A DNA stretch of 8,674 nucleotides. It comes from a bacterium (GTDB lineage Bacteria; Krumholzibacteriota; Krumholzibacteriia; LZORAL124-64-63). Position numbers and translations under genes: made by a program. The DNA lies in NCBI GenBank assembly GCA_030591105.1, contig JAUVBS010000066.1, positions 1-8,674 of the forward strand, given 5' to 3'. The notes under the pieces are model-generated. The model saw only the letters and a program-made list of their open reading frames with translations, made no database searches and was not told the origin of the DNA. Within the stretch, counting starts at the first letter, position 1; each line of letters begins with the position of its first letter. Positions 1 to 5,206 of this stretch are shown piece after piece.

Positions 1-428
1 AATCCCTCGGGATGTTCGAAGTTCCCCATGCTCCGTTGGGGCGTCATCATACCGGTAACCATCTTCCCGGCGATCGGCGTCGCCGGATAGGACATCGGTA
101 GATTGAGGGAAATGAGTCCGCTATCTGCGCGGTAGTAGTCGAAGATGGTCGGGGTCTGCATATCCATCCGGTTCACCGGCATCGACAGGTAGCTGGAGTC
201 TTCTACTTGCCTGGTGAAAGCGAAAACGCCGTGTTTGCCCGGATTCACCCCTGTCATCAGGGAGGTCCAGGCCACCGGCGTGATCGGCGGTACCGTGGAC
301 TCGAGTGTCGCCCGAACTCCGCCCGAGCACAGCCGCTGGAAATTGGGCATTACATCATGAGCGAACAGGCGGTCGAATGCATTCCACGACCCACCGTCGA
401 GTCCGAGCAGGAACACTCTGCGTTTCAT
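1..428 (-). CDS. Alkaline-phosphatase-superfamily phosphodiesterase / nucleotide pyrophosphatase, N-terminal part
   Basis: The first 142 codons are present; the gene runs off the left edge. The protein opens with a beta strand leading to GLDGG (residues 9-13), whose Asp11 fits the first metal ligand of the type I phosphodiesterase/nucleotide pyrophosphatase family. Residues 47-67 hold PPITPVAWTSLMTG followed by NPGKHG, the family's nucleophile region; by alignment to NPP enzymes Thr50 is the likely nucleophile. No signal peptide is visible, so a cytoplasmic protein is implied for this part. The start at 428 is supported by an AAAGG ribosome-binding sequence about seven bases upstream. It follows the glycosyltransferase gene with a 39-base gap and is probably co-transcribed. 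Family members of this kind often sit in polysaccharide or glycolipid clusters, but their substrates are mostly unknown. The fold call is secure; the substrate cannot be told. Confidence 0.85.
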   Translation of the reverse strand, partial: MKRRVFLLGLDGGSWNAFDRLFAHDVMPNFQRLCSGGVRATLESTVPPITPVAWTSLMTGVNPGKHGVFAFTRQVEDSSYLSMPVNRMDMQTPTIFDYYRADSGLISLNLPMSYPATPIAGKMVTGMMTPQRSMGNFEHPEG

Positions 429-467
429 CTACCGACCTTTCGTGAAGAATCTGGACCAGGCCATAAA

Positions 468-1622
468 CTACCGCGCGATTTCACTGGCCACCTCGCCGAG
501 AATTTCCTCGTAAGCGGCAACCGTACTGCGGGCGATGGCGTCCAGATTGAAATCGGCCTCTCCCCGCACGCGGGCATTGCCGGCTAAGCGGCGGCGCAAT
601 TCATCGCTCTGTAATATATCCAGCACGGCGGCCGCTAGAGCGCGGTCGTCACCGGCGGGGCGGATAAATCCGGTCACACCGTCCTCGATCATATCTGGAA
701 TGCCACCGGCGTCCGACCCCACCGCTGGTAACCCCACGGCGCAGGCTTCGCCCAGAGCCACCGGCGCGGTTTCTTCCAGCGAAGGAAGCAACATCAGCGA
801 CGCCCGCCGGTATTCCTGCCAGAGGGTTTCTTTGGGCACCAACCCGAGCAGCTTCACCTGTTTCTCCATGCCCTTTTCGCGCAGAAATGCCCTGACTTCC
901 GCCTCCAACTCGGTCCCCGAATCGGGCCCCAGCAAATGCAGGGTGGCCTCGGGAATCTCCCGCAGGACTCGTGCCATCACCCGCATCGTGGTCAGCGGAT
1001 CCTTGCGCCGCCGCAGTCCACCGACCACGAGGATCCGGGGTCCTCGCGGTTCGTTCTGGATCGAAAAGATCTCCTCGCCGATGGGATTCCTGATGAAATA
1101 GCGGCGGTAATCGTTGCCCTGCGGTAGCACCGCATCGGCGTAGTCGGAGATGACAACGACGTTACGAATCCGCCTGAGCTGACGCTGGGCACCGTACTTG
1201 CGGATGACAGACCCCATCCTACGTCTGAAGCTGGAGCGATCGGCCTGCTCTCTCCAGAAGATGCCGTGGATCGTCACCAGGTTGGGCAGTCCGGTGTCCA
1301 ACGCGGCCATCGTGGGCAGACCCAGGCCCTGGGCGTGGACCAAGTCCGGCCTGATCCGCTGCACCACCGCGGCGATCTTGCGCCTTTGCGGGCGCAGCAT
1401 CATGGCCTGGCTAAAGCGAGAGTTGTCGGTCAGGAAATGGATGGTCGCCCCGTCCCGCTCCTCGACCTGGTCACACGGCACATCGCCCTGACAACAGATC
1501 ACGTGCAGGTCGATATCGTCCCGGCGCGCCAACCCCTTGGTCAGATAGTGAGCGACTGCGGGCACGCCCCCAGGCACGACCGCAGGATCGACGGGGTAGC
1601 TGGCCATCATGGCAACACGCAT
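468..1622 (-). CDS. Glycosyltransferase family 4 (GT-B fold), 384 aa
   Basis: This is a full-length GT4-type enzyme, predicted to transfer a sugar from a nucleotide-sugar donor to a growing glycan at the cytoplasmic face of the membrane. The N-terminal domain begins with a short strand and a glycine-rich acceptor loop (VPGGVPAVAHYL, residues 16-27), and has DLVHAQG (93-99) and TIHG (117-120). The C-terminal donor domain starts near residue 195 (ILVVGGLRRRKDP) and contains the E-x7-E motif at Glu284 and Glu292, followed by GLPAVGSDAGGIPDMI (297-312). Length is normal for the family. The start is backed by AAGGAG eight bases upstream. No membrane helix is obvious. It lies between a sugar-epimerase remnant and a phosphodiesterase, which suits a surface-polysaccharide operon. 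Donor and acceptor sugars cannot be inferred from sequence alone. Confidence 0.93.
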   Translation of the reverse strand: MRVAMMASYPVDPAVVPGGVPAVAHYLTKGLARRDDIDLHVICCQGDVPCDQVEERDGATIHFLTDNSRFSQAMMLRPQRRKIAAVVQRIRPDLVHAQGLGLPTMAALDTGLPNLVTIHGIFWREQADRSSFRRRMGSVIRKYGAQRQLRRIRNVVVISDYADAVLPQGNDYRRYFIRNPIGEEIFSIQNEPRGPRILVVGGLRRRKDPLTTMRVMARVLREIPEATLHLLGPDSGTELEAEVRAFLREKGMEKQVKLLGLVPKETLWQEYRRASLMLLPSLEETAPVALGEACAVGLPAVGSDAGGIPDMIEDGVTGFIRPAGDDRALAAAVLDILQSDELRRRLAGNARVRGEADFNLDAIARSTVAAYEEILGEVASEIAR

Positions 1623-1635
1623 GAATCCAGCTCCT

Positions 1636-1825
1636 TTACCAGGAAGGGGGAATCCGTCGACGATGCCAGGCGATTAGCTGCCCGAGACCATCCCTGGGAC
1701 CGACGGCGGGACTGAACCCCAGATCCCCCAGGCGCGGCGCGCCACCGATCATTCGGTCGAAATCGTCCTGCCAATTCCGCCCCGGTCACCAGCACGTTAT
1801 TGTGCTCATAACTCGCAGCGATCAC
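1636..1825 (-). pseudogene. Remnant of an NAD-dependent sugar epimerase/dehydratase (large internal deletion)
   Basis: Two ends of one gene appear to be joined here. Reading from a GTG at 1825, which overlaps the methyltransferase stop as GTGA, or from near the ATG at 1809, one frame gives NNVLVTGA (codons 1801-1778), the typical first strand and turn of a Rossmann-fold extended short-chain dehydrogenase. A different frame, open from 1785 to the TAA at 1636, gives DDFDRMIGGAPRLGDLGFSP, then AVGPRDGLGQLIAWHRR and a short tail, which looks like an epimerase C-terminus (a 'LGF.P...GL...I.W' pattern). A normal enzyme has about 310 residues, so roughly 250 codons are missing between about 1780 and 1768, and the two parts are out of frame. 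The TAA stop lies 13 bases before the glycosyltransferase start, so both gene borders look intact. An intact parent would make or modify a nucleotide sugar. Deletion in the genome and assembly collapse are both possible. Confidence 0.7.
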
Positions 1826-2712
1826 TTCCGCGCTTGTATCAGTACACACGTTGTCTCCCGCTCGTCGCTGACCTCGAGCGACTGCCGGACCAGACGCCGG
1901 ATCGTCGCGAGGTCGTGGCTCCAGAACCCGTCGTCGGAATAGTGAGTGATATCGGGCCAGGGGAAAAGTTGGCGCGACGCATACCACTGCGTCGCTTCGT
2001 AACTCAAGTAGCCGCGTGATTCGATCTCGTTAAACCCGGCCGTACGCAGCCGCTCTGCCCACTGATCCCAGGTCCACAAGTTATGATGACCGAGCATTTC
2101 ATTCAGACGGTCGGTGTAATCGCCACCGTACCGAATCTTGATAGCGTGACTGAGACCGATGGTCGGCACGGTCATCACGAGCACTCCGCCGGGACGCAAA
2201 GCACGCGCCACCGCCGCGAGAGCCGGCTCCACCGGCACGACGTGCTCGAGGGTCGAGTTGGAGAAGGCCGCGGCCAGCGTGTCGTCGTCCACCGGTAGTT
2301 GCTCACGAAGATCACCGACGACGACCTTGTCGTAGACCGCCCGGTCGACACGGTCGAGAGCCCCGGCATCGCCATCGATCCCCACATCGATCTGCTCACG
2401 GAACAGAGTACCGAAGACACCGTCGCCGCAGCCGAGATCCAGAACCGGCGACGGTAGAGCCGATACGATCGGCAGCAACAGCCGCCACTCGACGGTGCGC
2501 CACATCGAATGCTTGGATTCACCGGTGCGCAGCAGCGGGTCGGGCCCATCGCCGTCGATCACCTCAGCGGCGCGGCCGTACTGCCGTCCCGCATAGCCGG
2601 CGCCAGGTGCCGGCTGACCTTTGCTGCGGCTGGGGAACCGTTGCCGCAAGGCAAATGCGCTATGCGCGGCGCTGTCGAGCCAAAGATGTAACTGGTCCAT
2701 CGGTGAAGGCAT
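1822..2712 (-). CDS. Class I SAM-dependent methyltransferase, 296 aa
   Basis: The core is a Rossmann methyltransferase of the Methyltransf_11 type. Motif I is VLDLGCGDG (residues 90-98), the acidic ribose-binding strand is GIDGD (111-115), then VVGDL (131-135), the post-motif FSNSTLEHV (150-158) and LRPGGVLVM (172-180). The first ~70 residues are a variable N-terminal extension and the last ~100 form a substrate-side cap rich in Trp and Tyr. I chose the start at 2712 rather than a longer open frame reaching 2832 because AGGAG sits five bases upstream of this ATG, and the upstream residues look non-coding. It is the first gene of the leftward operon and its stop overlaps the likely GTG of the epimerase remnant. 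In this setting methylation of a sugar or glycan end is plausible, but the acceptor is unknown. Confidence 0.9.
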   Translation of the reverse strand: MPSPMDQLHLWLDSAAHSAFALRQRFPSRSKGQPAPGAGYAGRQYGRAAEVIDGDGPDPLLRTGESKHSMWRTVEWRLLLPIVSALPSPVLDLGCGDGVFGTLFREQIDVGIDGDAGALDRVDRAVYDKVVVGDLREQLPVDDDTLAAAFSNSTLEHVVPVEPALAAVARALRPGGVLVMTVPTIGLSHAIKIRYGGDYTDRLNEMLGHHNLWTWDQWAERLRTAGFNEIESRGYLSYEATQWYASRQLFPWPDITHYSDDGFWSHDLATIRRLVRQSLEVSDERETTCVLIQARK

Positions 2713-2843
2713 GGAAACTCCTGTTTCTGAAAATGGCCCCGGTAACAATAATCGATTTGAGCCGAAGGGGCACGTTCTTGCACGGGATCGGGCGGAATAT
2801 TCGTGGCGAAGAGGCGCCGTTTGTCGATGCATCGTGGCGCGAA

Positions 2844-2872
2844 ATTATATCGACACCAATCGTACGACCATG
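2844..2872 (-). promoter_or_regulatory. Possible promoter of the methyltransferase operon; intergenic 2713-2905
   Basis: The 193-base gap between the symporter stop and the methyltransferase start holds a perfect TATAAT at 2849-2844 on the minus strand. The hexamer 17 bases upstream (CATGGT, 2872-2867) matches TTGACA poorly, so an activator may be needed or this may be chance. A leader of about 130 bases would result. A weak 7-bp stem with a GATC loop (TGAGCTC/GGGCTCA) lies just downstream of the symporter stop but has no T tract. I see no ops/JUMPstart element. Confidence 0.35.
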
Positions 2873-2905
2873 AGCCCGATCGAGCTCAGCGCGCTTACAG
2901 ACCCG

Positions 2906-4399
2906 TCACACCTTCGTCGTCGACTCCCGACCGCTGCCATTGCGCCGTATCACAGCCGGCAACAACACCAGCACTGAGACCGCCAGCCCCGGAAATATCG
3001 CCTCGACACCCAGAAACGGCTGACCACCACCCGCGACGAGCCATGATAGCGCGGTCGCTCCCGACAGGAGCATTGCGGCGGCCACCGACCGTCCCGAAAT
3101 CCGTAGGCTGGTATGCGCCAACGCCAGCGGCAGCAGCAGGACCGGTGTACCGACCGAGCCGAGGTCGTGCCACAGGCCGACGACCGAGCGCGCGGTCAAA
3201 GCCAAACCTATTGCCAGCAGCGCCGTTAACAGTAGCCCCCAGCGGATAGCGACCAGCCCTTCGGCCTGCGGTTCGGTATCGAGATTATCGAGATTATCGA
3301 AGGCCTCGCGGGTATCAAGCGGGCCGAGGTCGCCAGTCGAGTCGTCCGTCACCCGCCCCACCGGCGTCACCCTCTGCTCCCGCCGCACCCGCGGCGCCCG
3401 CCAGCGTCCCCAGAGATCCCGCCCCAACGTCACGCCGCCGATGAACGCGTAGCTGTCGACCGTCGACATGATCGTCGCCAACAAGCCGACAAAGAACAGC
3501 GCCTGCCAGAACGATGGTAGCGCGGCCTCGGCCAGCCGAGGAAACGCGGTGATCGGATCGGTGAGGTCGGGCAGAACGGCGCGGGCATACAGTCCGGCGG
3601 TGGTGGTCAAAAAATCGAATCCGATCCAGAACACGATGGCGACGAAGATGCCGACGCGCGCGGTGCGTTCGGTCTGGGCCGCGTAACAGCGCTGGTAGAA
3701 CGCGGGCTCGACCAGCGTGGCCAGCGCGATGAAGTACCAGACCGCGACCGCTTGCGTGCCGCGTCCGCCGTCCCAGACCAGGTGGTCCGCCGGTAGGTTT
3801 GTCCGCAAGAAATCGATGCCGCCGTACTTGACGACGCAGACCGGCACCAGCACCACGAAGCCGACGAACATCAGCACGAATTGCACCTGGTCGGTCAGCA
3901 CGATGGCACGCAAACCACCACGGAATACATAGCCCACCGAAAGGGCGGTACCGAGCACCACCCCGGCCCAGAGCGGCCAGCCGGTCGCGACCTGCATCAA
4001 CACGCCCAGCATCAGTACGTAGGCCGACGGTGCGGTCATCACGAAGAGCACCGCCGCGCCGATCAACGCAGCGCCGCGTCCGTAGCGACGCTCGAGCTGG
4101 TCCGGTACGGTCAACACCTGGCTGCGGCGGGCGCGACCAGCGATGAAAATGGCGAACAGTGCAGCGCACAGATAGTAAGGCACGCCCAAGACGAGCCAGT
4201 TGCTGATCCCGTACTTCCAGGTGTACTCGCCGACGCCGAGAATGCCGCCGTACCAGGTGGTCACCAACGTGGCGACGAAAGCAGGTAGAGTGAGCCGACG
4301 CCCGGCGACGATGTAGTCGAGCGCGCTGGTGGTCGGTCGTCGGAAGATTCTCAGGACGGCGTACAGCAGGAACAGCGCGTAGACGATCGCTAGCGCCAT
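2906..4399 (-). CDS. Sodium:solute symporter (SSS family), predicted thiamine or thiamine-related importer, 497 aa
   Basis: A polytopic inner-membrane protein with about 12-13 hydrophobic segments. SSS-family marks include the early GRRLTLP loop after helix 1 (residues 33-39), TWYGGILGVGEYTWKYG (48-64), the YQRCYAAQTERTAR segment (235-248) and ATIMSTVDSY (308-317), the helix that carries the second sodium site in this fold. A hydrophilic, charged stretch of about 55 residues (328-383) sits between helices after that site. It overlaps the kinase operonically: one base separates the stop of the kinase from this ATG, and the kinase's last codons GAG GAG act as its ribosome-binding site, which implies coupling. 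Family membership alone gives no substrate. Position in a TPP-riboswitch operon with a TonB receptor and a thiamine kinase points to thiamine or a thiamine derivative, like the SSS-type predicted thiamine transporter called ThiV in comparative-genomics work. I am sure of the family and moderately sure of the substrate. Confidence 0.9.
   Translation of the reverse strand: MALAIVYALFLLYAVLRIFRRPTTSALDYIVAGRRLTLPAFVATLVTTWYGGILGVGEYTWKYGISNWLVLGVPYYLCAALFAIFIAGRARRSQVLTVPDQLERRYGRGAALIGAAVLFVMTAPSAYVLMLGVLMQVATGWPLWAGVVLGTALSVGYVFRGGLRAIVLTDQVQFVLMFVGFVVLVPVCVVKYGGIDFLRTNLPADHLVWDGGRGTQAVAVWYFIALATLVEPAFYQRCYAAQTERTARVGIFVAIVFWIGFDFLTTTAGLYARAVLPDLTDPITAFPRLAEAALPSFWQALFFVGLLATIMSTVDSYAFIGGVTLGRDLWGRWRAPRVRREQRVTPVGRVTDDSTGDLGPLDTREAFDNLDNLDTEPQAEGLVAIRWGLLLTALLAIGLALTARSVVGLWHDLGSVGTPVLLLPLALAHTSLRISGRSVAAAMLLSGATALSWLVAGGGQPFLGVEAIFPGLAVSVLVLLPAVIRRNGSGRESTTKV
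3277..3301. repeat. 9-bp tandem repeat inside the symporter gene
   Basis: TATCGAGAT occurs twice in direct succession (3277-3285 and 3286-3294), followed by a partial third unit TATCGAA. On the coding strand it yields the duplicated tripeptide NLD-NLD (residues 369-374) in the hydrophilic cytoplasmic-type loop, where in-frame length change would be tolerated. Confidence 0.75.
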
Positions 4400-4400
4400 T

Positions 4401-5123
4401 TCACTCCTCGAACTCCATCAGCTCCTCGGGACCGGTCCGCTCGACCGTAACCAGGAGCGAGCCGTCCGCCACCGAGATCAAGAGCGGCGACTGGGAGACT
4501 TCGTTACTGATCGTCGCCGGTCCGGCCCCCGGGCCGATAGTCTCGCTCAACAACGGATAGAGCGCCCCCTCGAGGGTCACGCCGCGCACCTCGCCCAGCA
4601 GCGGTAACAGTGAGAAACGTGAACCCACCGGCAAGCGCCAGGACACCAGGTCGGAAGCATCGAGCCGCACCGCGTCGGCGTCATAGGCGGCGATGCACAG
4701 ACGCAAGCGGCCGGCGAAGCGCTCCACTAACCCGCAGTTGTACAGAGTGTGATCGAGCCGCCAGCCGGTTGCGCCGAGCAGAATCGCCTCGGCCATGCCG
4801 ACTTCCTCACAGTAGAGGAGTGCCTTCTCGGAGTCGGTGGTATGCTGCGTATGCACCTGCAAGAAGCGCGGGCCACTGCGCGTGTCGAGGATGCGACCGG
4901 CAAGTGAATCGAAGTCACCAATCACCACGTCGGGCACCTGCGGGAGATGGTCGTAGGGATGGCCGGCGGCGTCGGCGCAGACGAACAGGTCGGCGCCGCG
5001 CAACCAGTACGCGAGCAACGAACTCTCGGGCGGTGGGCCGTCACACAGGACGACGGCACGCGGTCCTTTCTTGGGGAAGATCGGACAGGCGGCTCCGCCT
5101 TGCTCGCCATCGTGCCCAGTCAT
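4401..5123 (-). CDS. thiN: Thiamine pyrophosphokinase, 240 aa
   Basis: Transfers pyrophosphate from ATP to thiamine, giving TPP directly; cytoplasmic. The catalytic landmarks of the family are present: CADAAG (residues 49-54), the metal/pyrophosphate motif GDFDS (69-73), TTDSEKAL (95-102, matching the family's 'D..TD..KAL' motif), GATGWRLDH (117-125) and the thiamine-side ISNE (205-208). Length fits bacterial enzymes, with a short extra N-terminus of about 20 residues. The ATG at 5123 has GAGG five bases upstream. It sits between the TonB receptor and the symporter in a riboswitch-led unit, so it would trap imported thiamine as TPP, the ligand that represses the operon. In other Gram-negatives the equivalent gene in such operons has been called tnr3. 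The product assignment is firm. Confidence 0.95.
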   Translation of the reverse strand: MTGHDGEQGGAACPIFPKKGPRAVVLCDGPPPESSLLAYWLRGADLFVCADAAGHPYDHLPQVPDVVIGDFDSLAGRILDTRSGPRFLQVHTQHTTDSEKALLYCEEVGMAEAILLGATGWRLDHTLYNCGLVERFAGRLRLCIAAYDADAVRLDASDLVSWRLPVGSRFSLLPLLGEVRGVTLEGALYPLLSETIGPGAGPATISNEVSQSPLLISVADGSLLVTVERTGPEELMEFEE

Positions 5124-5135
5124 ACGTACCTCATC

Positions 5136-5177
5136 CTACCCCCGAATTGCCTACCCCCGAATTGCCTACCCCCGGAT
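5136..5177. repeat. 15-bp tandem repeat in the receptor-kinase spacer
   Basis: CTACCCCCGAATTGC occurs twice back to back (5136-5150, 5151-5165), with a third degenerate copy starting at 5166 that diverges after CTACCCCCG. It fills half of the 83-base gap between the receptor stop and the kinase start. On the transcribed strand it reads as GGGGGTAG units spaced 15 bases apart, just upstream of the kinase ribosome-binding site. Function unknown. Confidence 0.85.
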
Positions 5178-5206
5178 CGACTCCCCGGCAAACGCCGGTT
5201 CAGCCT

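Noticed and set aside
1607..1987. 126-codon minus-strand open frame spanning the methyltransferase end and the gap
   Set aside because: Not a gene as a whole: its first part is a shadow of the methyltransferase. Only the short NNVLVTGA piece in it matches a family, and that is recorded as the epimerase remnant.
2713..2832. 40-codon N-terminal extension of the methyltransferase (ATG at 2832)
   Set aside because: The internal ATG at 2712 has an ideally placed AGGAG, and the extension lacks methyltransferase-like sequence.
3315..4169. 284-codon minus-strand frame overlapping the symporter
   Set aside because: Out-of-frame shadow rich in Arg and Gly; the overlapping frame is an unambiguous membrane symporter.
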